Below are positions 42,985 to 54,873 of a DNA stretch of 64,000 nucleotides, piece after piece; positions within the stretch are counted from its first letter, which is position 1, and every line of letters starts with the position of its first letter. This DNA comes from Adiantum capillus-veneris. Lineage: Eukaryota > Streptophyta > Polypodiopsida > Polypodiales > Pteridaceae. The position numbers were made by a program, and so were the translations under genes. The stretch is from positions 28,601,709-28,665,708 of the forward strand of contig CM043971.1 of the NCBI GenBank assembly GCA_014529385.2. Reading direction: 5' to 3'. Below the pieces are notes generated by a model. It did no database searches and was not told the DNA's origin. It saw only the letters and a program-made list of their open reading frames with translations.

Positions 42985-43370
42985 TCTGACAATTTTTAGG
43001 TGTACTTTGGCACTTCAAGCCCTAGTTGCTACTCCTCTTTTCCCCTTTAGAAAAATCACTCAAGCTAGTGTACCCGTGGCTCGAATACAATTAATTGCAA
43101 GGAATAGAAGAGAGGGTCTTTCAACACCAAAATAGCACCGTCTCCTGTCAAGCTTCTAATAGCTCAATAGTGGTTAAGCCGTAGGCAAGCCCCGTAGGAC
43201 TCCACTATTAAGACCATAGCTCTCGACGGTGATGCCCCGTTATCTACACGAAGGCAAACGCACTGCAAGTATCAAAGATCCCTATTCTACTTACTCAATT
43301 GCAATTAATAAAATCCATTTATAGCTAGCGTCAGGACCTCCCTTCTTGAGCAAGAAAAGAGAAACCCTGT

Positions 43371-43383
43371 GCTTTGATACCAA
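43371..43383 (-). other. Primer binding site of B, initiator-Met tRNA
   Basis: On the minus strand TTGGTATCAAAGC follows the LTR end TGTTACA directly. It matches the plant initiator-Met primer site TGGTATCAGAGC with one mismatch. It proves the orientation of B. Confidence 0.9.
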
Positions 43384-44050
43384 TGTAACATTTAATGGCC
43401 TAGTAACTTGTGTGTAGCGGAAAATAACATGAACATAGTGAGCATTTTATTATATTAGATTCCTAATGAGCATAACAAGAGTGCTTGGGTGGAGAGAGCA
43501 ACAAAAAGCATAACACCTAGTTAGATAGGCATGAACAATACTTCAAAAGAGAGGGAAATTAAGCTATTGACAACAGTTGAGGGCCATATTTACATGGAGC
43601 CGGTCCCCCCTCCAAAAGGCTTTGTATTATAGGTTTCCCCCATCAAGGGAGACATTTTACAATACAATTCTTTGTGTTCTTTCAATAACTAGCTAGTGCA
43701 ATGAAGATGGAAGCTTCAAGCACTAAGAAAAACACTTGTAAAACACAACATCAGTTCCCTCACAGTCTCATACCCAAAACCTCACACACCTTCGAAGATG
43801 GTGAGAGCTAGCGGGGTATGAGAGTAAATTGAGAGGAAGGAGTAGTCTTACGAGAAAGATGTACATCTCCTCACATAATCACTCATATTAGCATAGCATA
43901 GCATAGTAATTAGCATGGTAGAGGAGATGAGCATGCATTGAAGCTTGACTCTTGGTTGGATTTGCATCACAAAGCCAAGAGTTGTTGGTGTAGGCCTCCC
44001 TTCTCACAAGCTTGGAGTAGGTGATAATATTTTCATTAAAGCTTGAGAAG

Positions 44051-44129
<79 letters not shown>

Positions 44130-45017
44130 TTCTTGCTTCACACATGAGCTAGTGTGAGTGTGTGTGGAATAATTCCTTTGAAAAATCCGCCCCCTCTCTC
44201 TCTTGGTCGACCCCTCTTGCTGGCTTCCCATTGGACCCCTCCAAGCTTAGCCAATAGGATTTAAGAAGCATAAGTGATAGTCTTGTTACATGTGTCCCCC
44301 TTTCCCCTTTTGTGAGATCTTTAGGTAATTAATTAATGTAATTAAACTCTCATTGGACCCCTTTGTCTCCTGGCCAATAAGAATCAGGCAAGCCATTGGG
44401 CTGTTGAATGCTCATTGGACCCCTTGGGAGACTGTCCAATAGTCTTCTAGAGAGCTTAATTCTTATTGGTTCTTTTATTAAGTGTTTTTAAATTAATTAA
44501 ACTAGATTTTCTCTAGCCTAATTCTCATTGGTCCACCTCCATGGCCATCCAATAGGATTTGAGTGCACCTTGTGGGCATCTGGGCTAGGGAGCTGACATT
44601 TGTCCCTCGTTCCCTTTGTGTAAAGGAAGTTGTGTGTGTGTTTCTCTCTCATCCCCTACTTACAGGGCTTGCCCCCTCCTATGTAGGAATCATGAAGACT
44701 TTTTTGTATACACACAAAGCATCCAATTTTTCTAAGCTTGACAATTGGACACAACCTTTGATTTTTGGAACCTTAGCATTTTGGAAATCTTAATGGGTTG
44801 AACCTTAGGGTTTTTAAAGCCCGTTGTTGCACATTGCTCTTTTGCACATGAGGCTCCCCTTTGGAACCCTATTTTCCCTCCTTTGGATCCCTATTGTGGC
44901 CGATCTGCCAGCTTAACCAATATTCTAGCTTTTTCTCCCCTGGCAGTTCCCCATATTAAATGATCAGTTTAACATGAGAAAATCATTTAGGAGAATTAGA
45001 TATTAGTTATTATGACA
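43384..45017 (-). repeat. 5' LTR of B (intact)
   Basis: A 1634-base LTR framed by TG...CA (TGTAACATT at the left, ATTATGACA at the right on the plus strand). It matches 36649-38022 plus 39346-39552 and, more distantly, the LTRs of C and E. It contains a long (GA)n run. Its first 209 bases in sense orientation are also present as a scrap at 14436-14644. Confidence 0.93.
44052..44127 (-). repeat. (CT)n in sense of the B 5' LTR
   Basis: About 75 bases of GA on the plus strand, which is CT in the sense of the element. The 3' LTR has only about 31 bases here, so the tract has changed length since insertion. Homologous CT/CA tracts occur in the LTRs of C (53761-53795) and E. Confidence 0.95.
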
Positions 45018-45022
45018 TGCAC
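45018..45022. other. Target site duplication of B (right copy)
   Basis: TGCAC, identical to 36644-36648. Confidence 0.9.
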
Positions 45023-45276
45023 AATATTTTCCATAACTCTCTAGTTGTACATGCATCCAAATCAATGCGATAGATAGACTCACCAAGGTATAACATGATC
45101 GTCAAACGTGCAAGCTCATCCAAGTCCTCCCAATCATCGTCAGTCATAGACTCTGGCCTAACATCCATGCCCTATAGTGGAAACACTTGGCCCAATTGAT
45201 TCAATGCATCATGCATACCTGCTTTCCAATGCTCAAAGTTTGAACCATCAAACTTTGTATGAAAAACACAAACCAT
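45023..45276 (-). pseudogene. Copia element D gag, N-terminal part
   Basis: From the ATG at 45276 the minus strand reads MVCVFHTKFDGSNFEHWKAG, LNQLGQVFPL, a TAG, then GMDVRPESMTDDDWEDLDEL, TIMLYLGESIYRI and ELWKILC, the standard N-terminal domain of plant Ty1/copia gag. It continues at 36643 beyond element B. The single TAG and the short middle show that D was already defective or decayed. The longer frame from 45378 is an upstream extension without family support. Confidence 0.83.
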
Positions 45277-46690
45277 GACAATGATGTACATGCCAAATCT
45301 GTGGCGATAACATGTGACAAGACCAAGCACAAATCGATCAACTAACAATAGCCAAAGCCAGGCTAACTCATACACCAAGTACTGTCAAAATACAACAAAA
45401 GCTAACATAAGCTGTCTAGGAGAATTTTCCAAAAATATGGCGATCAATGTAATGAAACCAAGTGAGCAAAACCGCTCAAATGATGCCAAAAAACCCATTC
45501 TAATCCACGAGCACTATGTGATAATCAATGAAACTATCATGAACAATCTCCCTCCTGAAGAGATTACCACATATATGTCAAATGACGTAATCTGGTGAGC
45601 AAACACTCTCACAATGTGATGCCAAAACACTAAGGCAAAGCGACCAGTGAGTGCCAAACACAATCAAAACACGATTGCAAACCATGTGCATAAACAAATA
45701 ATCTCACAAGAAAAATCCGGTAGAGTTTCAGCAGTATTTGGCTATTTAACCATAATAAACATACCTGCCATAAACATGCTCAAAACCATGAGCAAATCAT
45801 GCGCAAAATCCGCACTCAAGCATACATGAGCTGCCCCAAAAGTCTTAACTCCCTAAACTTGGAAAACAATCCTGTAATCCGAAACACAAAATGCATCAAC
45901 CGCACTTTACAAGAGAAACATATACTAGCATAAACTTCGATGCAAACCAACCAAAATATGGCACAAATTGATGCTCAAAACAGCTGAAAATCAGCCCACA
46001 TATTCCATTGCAAGGCGAAGAATATCATCCGCTGAAAAGTGCACATCATGTTCATCCACATGGCAATATAAACAAGCATCAAGCATGTACCAAATGTGTA
46101 TCAAATGAGCATCCAAATCAACTGAAAGTTCATATCACAATCATGCTAAAAATTCTTGCAAAACTCTCTAAAAATCCGTGCACCACACTCTTGAAATCTG
46201 CTTAATCGCACAAGTCAATGTACATAACCTGTGATGAATCCACTCTCGAATCCTGAGAGTCCACAAGAATGCATACATCCACAAAATGTTCTCAACATAT
46301 GTACATAAATGTGTTGAAAATATCAATCCACGCTCTCTTCACTGAGAGAAAAACATCAATGTGAAAAATAAGAGAATGACAAAGCTCAATCTGAGCACTC
46401 TGAATGTAGAAAATCACCACAATAGGCATACATAATCTTCAACTTTCCGAACACCCTGCACTTCACGACCTACAGGCAGTCTGAGTGACATATCTCAAAA
46501 TTGGTGAAGATTTTAAGAAAAAAAAATTTGCAAAGTTGAAGAGGACAAGAAATCGGTCATGAAGACAGGGAATTGTCTTCAATGAAGACGTTTTGATAGG
46601 TCAAAATAGATCTGCAAAAATGTGCTGTAATTTTTGTTGCTTCTCTGTCTGCTTCCTCGCTGAACTCCAATGGTGCTCCCAATTCGTGAG
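45277..46690 (-). other. Leader of copia element D
   Basis: About 1.4 kb between the primer site and the gag ATG. It is AT-rich with no supported ORF on the minus strand; the plus-strand ORFs (45314-46205) are low-complexity and lack any known motif. This is long for a copia leader, so an undetected insertion is possible. Confidence 0.5.
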
Positions 46691-46703
46691 CTCCGATACC
46701 AGT
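46691..46703 (-). other. Primer binding site of D, initiator-Met tRNA
   Basis: The minus strand reads ACTGGTATCGGAG directly after the LTR end CACTTCA; the consensus is TGGTATCAGAGC. It fixes the direction of D and separates its LTR from its leader. Confidence 0.8.
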
Positions 46704-46892
46704 TGAAGTGCACGAGCGGGAGCATGTGTGAGTGTGTACATCGATGAAGCAAAGAGGAGAAGAGGAGACCTTGTGTTTGCAGGGGCTAAAACTCACTATT
46801 TACATGTGATCCCCCTTATTCTATTATGTACATAATGAATAAGTATAGTGGGTGGGCACCTGGCCTAACCGGCCACATGGGGCTTTACCCCA
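46704..46892 (-). repeat. 5' LTR of copia element D
   Basis: A 189-base interval framed by TGAAGTGCAC and TTTACCCCA on the plus strand lies next to the primer site. A length near 190 bases suits a short copia LTR. The right edge abuts the truncated LTR of element C, so this LTR could be incomplete. The 3' LTR of D was not found. Confidence 0.6.
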
Positions 46893-47432
46893 ATATCTTC
46901 TTCATCTTAATTACTATGCTAAGCAAGAAGAGTGATGATAAGTGAGGAGCTATTTATTACTCCTATGAATATTTCTTCTTCGTCTTCCCTACCCTCATTC
47001 CCCGCTAGCTCTCTCTTCCTTTGAAGGTGTTTGAGGCCTTGGGACTAAGGCCGGGGATGGTTAATGCTTTAACAAAGTTTATGTTATGCTCGTGATGCAT
47101 GAAGCTTTCCATCTTCATTGCATCACCTAGGTCACAACAAGGAACACAAAGATTGTATTGTACCAAGTCTCTCTTGATGGGAGAATCTATAATACAAAAG
47201 CCTATTGGAGGGGGGACCGGCTCCACATAAATCTGGTCCTCAATTGTTGTCATGTTCTCTAATTCTCTCTCTTGCAAAATTATTTTTCATTCCAAGTTAA
47301 TTGAGTATAATAGTTATGTTGCTACCACTAAATAAGTTCACCCTCTATGTTCTCAAAGTAGTCTCATGAAAATGCTCACTCTTATTCTCTTAATTCCGCT
47401 ATTCTCAAAGTTCATAGGCTATTTCCATTACA
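46893..47432 (+). repeat. 5' LTR remnant of C
   Basis: About 540 bases match 53930-54496 of the 3' LTR, ending TTCCATTACA. The first kilobase of the LTR is missing; the break coincides with the end of the copia D LTR. Confidence 0.85.
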
Positions 47433-47445
47433 TTGGTATCAGAGC
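47433..47445 (+). other. Primer binding site of C, initiator-Met tRNA
   Basis: TTGGTATCAGAGC follows the LTR end ACA directly and matches the consensus exactly. Confidence 0.93.
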
Positions 47446-47839
47446 TATTGGTTTCTCTTTTCTTGCTTAAGAAGAGAGGTCCTTAAGTTGTCCATGAAAG
47501 GTTGGACATGTTCATTGCAATAGGGTAAGTGGGACATGGATCTATTATCTTGGTTGAGAAGGACTTAGTTTGAGGTACACCGTTGGGAACTTTAGTCTTA
47601 ATAATGGAGTCTCTCGGAGCTTGCCTTTGGCTTAACCATTATTGAGCTACGAGCAAGCTCAATAGGATCCATAATCAACCAAACAATGTTAAACCCTCTC
47701 CACTAGTCTTTGCAATCAAGAGACTCTAAACCACGGGTGTGGTTGATTGAGAACTAATTTTCAAAGGTAAAGAAGAGTAGCGACTAAGGTTTTTGAGGGT
47801 ACCAAAGTACAAAGTAATCTATACATAAGTTTAATTAGC

Positions 47840-49303
47840 ATGGCTGACAATAACCAAGAGAGTGGAATGAACATTGAAAACTTTGATTTTTCATATGAAG
47901 GTGCTAATGATGATGCCCCCATGTTTGTGAATTAACTTTTTACTAGGTTTCAGCAAGCTATGTGCAACCCTGCTTTGCAAGCCAAAGTTACTCAACAACT
48001 TCGTGCTTATGGGATTTTCCTTCCTCTACAAGAGGAGATAAAGCTTAGGAGGCCCCTTGATGAGACTTCCAAAAGAAGACTCTCTCCCATAAGAGAGGAG
48101 GAATCCAAAGAACAAGAAATAAATGAATCCTGAAGTTCCTATGAAGATGTGGCTCCACGAAGACGACAGTCTAGACGGTTTCCAACTCCTCCCAAGAGAA
48201 AACGTTCAACCCATAGTCCTTCTCCTCATCACTCCAAAAGGGAAGAAAGGAAACAAAGGAAGAAAAACACAAGAAAGAGTTCACCCTCTTCTCCTTCTTC
48301 TTCACCTTCCTCCTCTTCCGATGAGAGCAACAGCTATTCTCCTAGAGAATATAAGAGGAGAGGAGATCGTAAATCTTACCCTGCATGGCGAAGGTCTCAA
48401 AAGCTCAAGAAGCTCAAAGAGGGAGAAAAGAGTATCTCTTTTCTCACCTATGATGGCACCTTTGGTGCTACCAACAAAGCATTGGCCTTCATCCAGCAAT
48501 TGGATGCGGTCTTTGGAGACGAGGGCTTCACAGAGTCCTCCAAGCTACATTATGTAGCTATGCATTTCCAAAAAGTTGATCGTCGTCAATGGTGGGCTAG
48601 GCCTTGTGGAAAAAGCAAAGCCCCAAAGACATGGAAAAATATACGAGTTTCCATCATGAAGAAATTCCTTGCAAGCGATGCAAAGGACAAAGTGCTTACC
48701 AAATGGCAAAGTTTGAAGTTGCTCTCCAACAAGTCTATCCACAAATATGTGGACAACTTTTGAGATTTACATCTCAAGGTTACTTTCTTTTAAAAGATAC
48801 ACTTCGTCGAGCAAAAGCAACAATTCTGTGTAGGATTACCTAAATAAATGGCCGAGTATGTCAACTCTCAACGTTTTAGTTCTATCACCAAAGTAATCCA
48901 CCACACTATGGTTGCTTCGCGCATCAATTTCCAACAAGGGGCTAAAAGGAATGCCAAGCCCATGGAAAACAAAGAGCGAAATGATGCAAACGGTAAAAAC
49001 AATGTCCGAAACTCTTCCGAAGGCAATTCCAACAACAACAACAACAATAATAATCGGTCTAAGGAGAAGGGAGTTTACAAAGTTAAAAATAAACTCTCTC
49101 CTAAAGAGCTAGAAGCTTTTCGTACTAAGGACTACAAATGCTTTAAGTGTGGGGAGCAAGGATATGGCTATCGTTCTTGCCCCAAAAGAAATGCCCGCAA
49201 TGAGACTCCTAGAGCTTCCTTCCACTGTCAAAGCTCCAAAAGAGGATGCTCATTGCAAAGGATCACCTCTCTCCTATGCTTGGGGAAAGGTAAGGGAGCA
49301 TGA
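47840..49303 (+). pseudogene. Element C gag
   Basis: The start is the ATG at 47840 (MADNNQESGMNIENFDF). Stops occur at about 47932 and 48131. The open part 48149-48763 holds a basic Arg/Ser-rich segment with a run of Ser and Pro, then the capsid core (SFLTYDGTFGATNKALAFIQ, FGDEGFTESSK, QWWARPC). It ends at a TGA that replaces the Trp codon of FWDLHLK. After a frame change, 48848-49303 contains an Asn-rich stretch and an intact CCHC knuckle, CFKCGEQGYGYRSC. The capsid and nucleocapsid would package element RNA. Five or more lesions make it non-functional. Confidence 0.85.
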
Positions 49304-50360
49304 TGCCTTCATCCTATTTGACCCTGGCTCTACTTACAACTTCATATCAATGGAGTTGGCCACTAAGATGCGGGCATTCAAGATTTTGAGATGGGAGATA
49401 TTGTAACTGCCAATGGAGATTTCAAGGGACATCAAGCCTTCATTACTCCCTTGATTCTTCATGTCCAAAGCTACATCAACAAAGAATACTTTTTCATTTC
49501 TCCTCTCCAACATGAGGATGTTATCCTAGGGGCACCATAGTTCAACCACATGGCTCCCAACATGAAGTTCCATGAAAGGAGAATCTACTTAACATATAGG
49601 GAAAAAGATCATGTATATAGATGCTAGTGAGTCCGGTCGTACTATACCACTTGTAAATTCACTTGCTTTTGATAAATCAATGAAAATCTCAATTTTTACG
49701 TACATGATTTTTTCCAAAGAGTCTCTAAATGATGCTAATGTTTTAACAAAGCAAAGTGTTAGGAATCAAGAAGAATTAGAATTGTCTAGTTTTCTAAATG
49801 GATTCCAAGATGTGTTCATCGATGATATCCCTATGGACTTACCTCCAAAATGAGGGGATGATGACCATTGAATTGAGCTCCTACCAGGAAGCTCACCGCC
49901 TAACAAGCCTCCTTATCGAGTTTTCCAAGCTCAATAAGAGGAGATCATGAGGCAAGTACAAGAATTGGTAGACAAAGGGATGGTGAGGCCTAGCTCCTCT
50001 CCCTTTTGTTCTCTAGTCCTTTTAGTGCAAAAGAAAGATGGTACATACCGCATGTGTGTGGACTATCGAGCACTAAACCATATCACTATCAAAAACCATT
50101 TTCCTGTACCTCAGTTAAAAGATATGTTTGATAAGCTACAAGGCTCTACCTACTTCCATAGGATTGACCTTAAAAGTGGCTATCATCAAATAAGGATAGT
50201 GAATGAAGATATCCTAAAGACCACGTTTCGTACAACGTTTGGTCTTTATGAATATCTAGTCATGCATTTTGGCTTGACTAATGCACCAACCAGGTTCAAT
50301 CATTTAATGGAGAAAATCTTTAGATCCTACCGCAAATTCATTGGAGTGTTCATCAAAGAT
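49304..50360 (+). pseudogene. Element C protease, linker and RT palm
   Basis: The protease begins with FDPGSTYNFISMEL (49317-49360) and continues in another frame to HVQSYINKEYFFISPL and DVILGAP. The linker (49611-49853) reads IDASESGRTIPLVNSLAF and LNGFQDVFIDDIP. The RT (49947-50360) has MCVDYRALNHITIKN, RIDLKSGYHQIRI and HFGLTNAPTRFNHLMEKIF. It stops at GVFIKD, exactly before the catalytic DD box; the expected continuation (IIIYSKSLEEH) is at 52190 on the other strand. Confidence 0.88.
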
Positions 50361-52190
50361 TTTTGCCCATCGTTTGCCTCAATCGAGGCTTGGAAAACTT
50401 AAGTAAGACCCAATCATTTTCCTTGAATGTTAAGGACCTTCTATTCTTGTGAGCAGCATCTTTTTACATTTGTTGAGAGATGTATATAGTCTCCTTAATT
50501 GTTTGGAAAGATTCTTGTAGGTTACGCTATACTCATTAAAGATCTTCCCATGTACTTTAAGTAGCAAGGAAATTTTAGGCCTTCCCTCTATGATCTCAGA
50601 AGGTGCCTTTCCTATAGTAGTATGGACATTATTATTGTACGCAAACTCTACAAGGGGTAAGTACTTTTCCCATTGTGAGCATTGATCTTCTTCTGTAACA
50701 TAAGTATTTAGTAGATCAAGAATCATAAAATTGAATATCTCACTTTGGCCATCCGTTTGTGGGTGATAAGAGGAAGAGAAATTCAATCTTGTACCTAAAT
50801 TTTCAAAGAGACCTTTCCAGGAATTACTGGTCTATCTAGGATCTCTATCTAATACGATGGATGTTGACAATCTATGGTGTTTGAAAATTTGAGATATGAA
50901 GAGAGTTTCCATTTGGTGTGCCTTAATAGTCTTTTTGATAGGAATAAAGTGTTCTTGCTTGCTAAACTTGTCAACTATTGTCCATATTTCTGTATTTCCA
51001 TGGATAGACTTGGGTAATCTAAAGATAAAATCCATGGATATACTCTCCCATGGTGAATTAGGAATTGGCAATGGCTGGATTAATCCCATTTGCTTCCCTC
51101 TATTATACCTAGTCTTTTGGCGTACCACTCTTGTGTGTCTACTTTCATGGTGGGCCAATAGAAGTACATCTCTACTCCTTGAAGAGTAGGTTGAATGCCT
51201 CTATGCCCCGCATAGGGAGGAGCATAGGATTCATACATAAATTTCTCACGAAGGGAGTGGGTAACACATAGCCTATTTCCATAGAGAAGATAACCATCCT
51301 ACAAGGTGAATGGTTCCTCTTTCTTCCCCAAAGCAAGGGTTGACATTATGTCTTTAAAGTCAAGGTCAATAGCATACTCATCTATCATAGAAGATAGATC
51401 ATTGTGAGTTGCTATAGACACTGCATTAACTCTTGGTCATTGTGAAAGTGCATCAGCCACTTGATTGTCCTTACCAGCAATGTGAGCAATATAAAAATAA
51501 AATTGCGAACAAAATTTTACCCACCTCATTTGTTTGTCAGAAAGCTTGGTTTGCGTCATGAAGTTGGTCTGTTCGTAAAATAAATGGAGTCCCCAATAGA
51601 TAGTGCTTCCATGTGTCTAGAGCATGTAGAATAGCTAAAAGCTTCTTTTCATATATGCCCAAGACTCATTCATTGGCATTGAGCCTTCAGTTTTCATATG
51701 CTAAGGCATGCCCTTCTTGAAGAAAGACTGCTCCAAGGAAATCACCACAAGAACCACATTGGACCTCAAATGGCTTTGAGAGATCCGGTAGCATAAGGAC
51801 TATTTGGGAGGGAAGCTTCTCTTTGAGCTTGTCAAAAGCATTTTTCTCCTTAACAGCCCATGAGTACTTAATGTTCTTCTTTGTTAAGTCATGTAATGGT
51901 CATGCTATTTGAGAGAATTTTGCTATGAAGCATCTATAGTATGCACACATACCAATAAAGCTTCTTAGCTCATGTAGATTCCTTGGATTAAGCCATGCTT
52001 TTATTACGTCCAAATTTGATGGATCCATATGGATACCTTTCTTGAGAGATAATATGACCTAAGTATTGAATCTCTTGAAGGAAAAATTTGTTTTCTTTTG
52101 ATTGATAAAAATCTTCTTCTCCCTCAATACTTGAAAAATCACCTAGAGATGTTGCTTGTGTTCCTCCAAGGACTTGGAGTAGATGATGAT
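50361..52190 (-). pseudogene. Inverted RT-RNase H-integrase block of C
   Basis: On the minus strand, from 52190 leftward: RT end (IIIYSKSLEEHKQ), thumb (CAYYRCFIAKFSQIA), RNase H (PFEVQCGSCGDFLGAVFLQE, near 51760), integrase zinc region and core (50832-51158: KQMGLIQPLPIPNSPWESI, FIFRLPKSIHGNTEIWTIVD), and the late core (50430-50786: SSSYHPQTDGQSEIFN with the catalytic Glu). It ends at the start of the integrase C-terminus (KPRLRQTMGK). The neighbours continue this sequence on the plus strand at both ends. Stops are frequent in RNase H and integrase. Confidence 0.88.
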
Positions 52191-52588
52191 ATACCAGCCA
52201 TCAAAACTAATATGATAAACTAGCAAAAAGATACTATGGTCCCTTTCAAATATTGAAGCCAATCAATGACATGGCTTATTAACTCAAGTTGCCCAACCAT
52301 TGACTCATACACAACTCTTTTCATGTGATCCTATTTAAGCCTTACAAAGGAGATCCACCAAGAGAACCAATTATTGAAGACCCTCCAAAAATTGAAGACC
52401 AAGAAGAGGTGCTACAACCCAAATCTATCCTTTGGAATGAAGACAAGGTACTATCACATGGTAAAATTATTCGATGATATCTTATTAAGCTCAAAAATTA
52501 TCCTTTTGAAGATGCTAGATGGATGCAAGGCATACACCTTAAGGATAGTATGAACCTTGTCAATGCTTACAATGCTACATTAGAGTAA
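52191..52588 (+). pseudogene. Element C integrase C-terminus and chromodomain
   Basis: Plus-strand coding resumes with KLAKRYYGPFQILKPIND, then LPNHWLIHNSFHVILFKPYK, the integrase C-terminal (GPF/Y) domain. The chromodomain follows: KILWNEDKV-like ILWNEDKVLSHGKIIRRYLI and KLKNYPFEDARW, ending LVNAYNATLE and TAA at 52586. Chromodomains bind modified histones and steer integration to heterochromatin. This is the domain that classes A, B, C and E as chromoviruses. One or two stops precede it. Confidence 0.85.
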
Positions 52589-52909
52589 GCAAATGTACAT
52601 ATTTCTTTTAAATGATCAATGTTTTGTCTTATAAGACTAATTCTCTTTTTATTGTGCACAAATTTAAGTAGTATGCATGCTTAGAATCATGTTTGTGATG
52701 TGATGACGTCTCTCAAACACCAAGTAGAATTTGTCACTCTACTTTCAATTGGGAGAATGAAATGGACTCAAGAGCAGACATGCTTGCAGCAACTAAGTCT
52801 CCCAAGCCCCAAATGGATTAGTCATCCATCTTGGAATGATGTTGTAGGGTACTTGATAAAAAATATTGACTAATGACTAAGGCTTTATCTCTTCTATGAC
52901 TATGGTTTC

Positions 52910-52919
52910 AAAAGAGAGG
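52910..52919 (+). other. Polypurine tract of C
   Basis: AAAAGAGAGG directly precedes the first base of the 3' LTR (TAATTTCATAAAATC, compare TGTCATAATAACTAAT in B). Confidence 0.75.
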
Positions 52920-54496
52920 TAATTTCATAAAATCTAAAATCTAACCAACCCAAATGATTTTCTCATATTAAATTGATCATTTACTATGGGATAATAAATG
53001 AGAACAATGGTTAGAATATAGACATGCACTTATGGATCTATTTTAACACGGGGCCAAGGGTAAAGGGGTCCAAATGAGAGAGGGTCTATCAAAGAGCAAG
53101 GCTACTTAATGGAGCTTAAAGACCTTAGGGTTAGCTTCATTAAAGACCTCCAAAGGTTAGTGTTAAAATTCCTTTGATCTTAGGCAAGCTAAGGTTGTGC
53201 TTGAGGTGGGAACCTGGCCCAATCTTGAGGTGCTTGTTGTGCTTGCTGACTAAGGTGCTTGAGGTGCTTATTGTGCCTGCTAAAACTAAGGTGCTTGAGG
53301 TGCTAACTGACTAAGGTTCTTGAGGTGTTTAATGACTAAGGTGCTCAAGAGGTTCAAGGTGTTCCCAAAAGTCAACATGATCCCTACTCAAGGGAGGCGA
53401 ACCCTCATTGTAGGATCATGAGAGAGAACACACATACCCTCACACAAGGCAATCTTGGTCTAAAGAAGTAACAAGGACACTTGTCAAGTTCCTCTTCATG
53501 TTTCCCTCATGGTGTGCCTAAAGCCTATTAGTTGGCCTCTCAAGGGTCCAATGATAATCTAGCTAATTTATTTAATTGATTATGCATTTATCAAGTCCTC
53601 TCTCTCAAAGGGGAAAGGGGGATACTTGTCCCAAGACTAGCATGGTTACTTGATATGCACCCTGCATGTGATTGGCTAGGCTTGTAGGGGTCCAATCATC
53701 TTCTAGCATGAGCTACAAAGGGGGATTGACCAAGGAAACTAGGGGCTAGCTTGGGGGGTATACTCTCCCACACACACACACACATACACACTGTCTCATT
53801 TTGTGAAGTGAAAAGTGCAATATCTCCATCTCCTTCTCCAAGCTTGTTGAGAAGTTGAGAGCCTACACCAATACTCTTGGCTATGCAATGAAAATCCTAC
53901 CAAGAGTCATGCTTCATTGCTTAAGCTTTCCATCTTCTTCATCTTCATTACTATGCTATTATGCTATGCTAAGCAAGAAGAGTGATGATAAGTGAGAAAC
54001 TATTTTTTTCTCCCTTGAATGTTTCTTCTTCCTCTTCCCTACCCTCATTCCCCACTAGCTCTATCCACCTTTGAAGGTGTTTGAGGCCTTGGAATTGAGG
54101 CGGGGATGGTTAATGCTTTTACAAAGTTTATGTTGTTATGCTCATGATGCATGAATCTTTCCAACTTCATTGCATCACCTAGGTCACAAGGAACACAAAA
54201 ATTGCATTGTATCAAGTCTCTCTTGATGGGAGGATCTATAATACAAAAGCCTATTGGGGGTGGGGGGGTGGGGGGGGGGACAGGCTCCACATAAATCCAG
54301 TCCTAAACTATTGTCATCTTCTCTAATTCTCTCTCTTGAAAAAGTATTGTTCATGCCAAGTTAATTAAGTATAACGGTTACGTTGCTACCGCTAAATAAG
54401 TTCACCCTCTATGTTCTCAAAGTAGTCTCATAAAAATGCTCACTCTAATTCTCTTAATTCCGTTATTCTCAAAGTTCATAGGCCATTTTCATTACA
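52920..54496 (+). repeat. 3' LTR of C
   Basis: A 1577-base LTR related to that of B (AAATGATTTTCTCAT near its start) and ending CATTTTCATTACA. The terminal TG has become TA. It contains a degenerate minisatellite (53224-53375) and a CA/CT-rich tract (53761-53795) at the place of the CT microsatellites of B and E. Confidence 0.87.
53224..53375 (+). repeat. Minisatellite in the C 3' LTR
   Basis: Five or more imperfect units of about 20-35 bases built on CTAAGGTGCTTGAGGTGCTT. The array is not apparent in the LTRs of B or E, so it expanded in this copy or sublineage. Confidence 0.8.
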
Positions 54497-54873
54497 CTTT
54501 TCAATGTACTTCTTATATATGCATGAGCTTAAGATTTTGGATATGGGGAACTTCTATACAAAGAAGTTGTGTTGAGTCTTTGTCTATCAACCTGTGCAAA
54601 GCTTTCAATCTTTTCTTCTCTAGCTATTCTTGTACAACCTACTGTAGCTTCTACATTTGGCAATTAGGGTGCTTAGAAGCTGATCTGGTTCTTCAAACGT
54701 TAGCGGATATCCAAATGCAAGTCCTTAATCAAATGGATGATGACATGTAGATTCAAGAAAAAAATTTCAAATCCTAAGAAACCTCATGAAATAATTTTCT
54801 ACTTTCTAATTCTTTGTAGCAACATCAAAATGACATGAAGCACCATCTTCATGAGTTGATGTTGGTGGCATTA
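54497..54873. other. Spacer between elements C and E
   Basis: About 380 bases with no element end or supported gene. The ORF spanning 54436-54750 begins inside the LTR of C and has no recognisable domain. Confidence 0.55.

Larger units (their letters stand above)
36649..45017 (-). mobile_element. Element B: chromovirus with both LTRs, integrase deleted
   Basis: B is bounded by two LTRs of one family and by the 5-base target duplication TGCAC, so its limits are firm. On the minus strand it reads 5' LTR (43384-45017), initiator-Met primer site, gag, protease, RT and RNase H, and then goes straight into the 3' LTR: integrase and chromodomain are missing. The 3' LTR contains DNA transposon M. 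By eye the LTRs differ by about 5-7 percent over their first 300 bases. B inserted into gag of copia element D. Confidence 0.93.
46893..54496 (+). mobile_element. Element C: chromovirus with internal inversion
   Basis: C reads 5' LTR remnant, initiator-Met primer site, gag, protease and RT on the plus strand to 50360, then an 1830-base block in reverse orientation (RT end, RNase H, integrase), then integrase C-terminus and chromodomain again on the plus strand, polypurine tract and 3' LTR. Reversing the block would restore the normal order. The 5' LTR retains only its last 540 bases, so no target duplication can be tested. Stops are scattered throughout. Confidence 0.9.
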
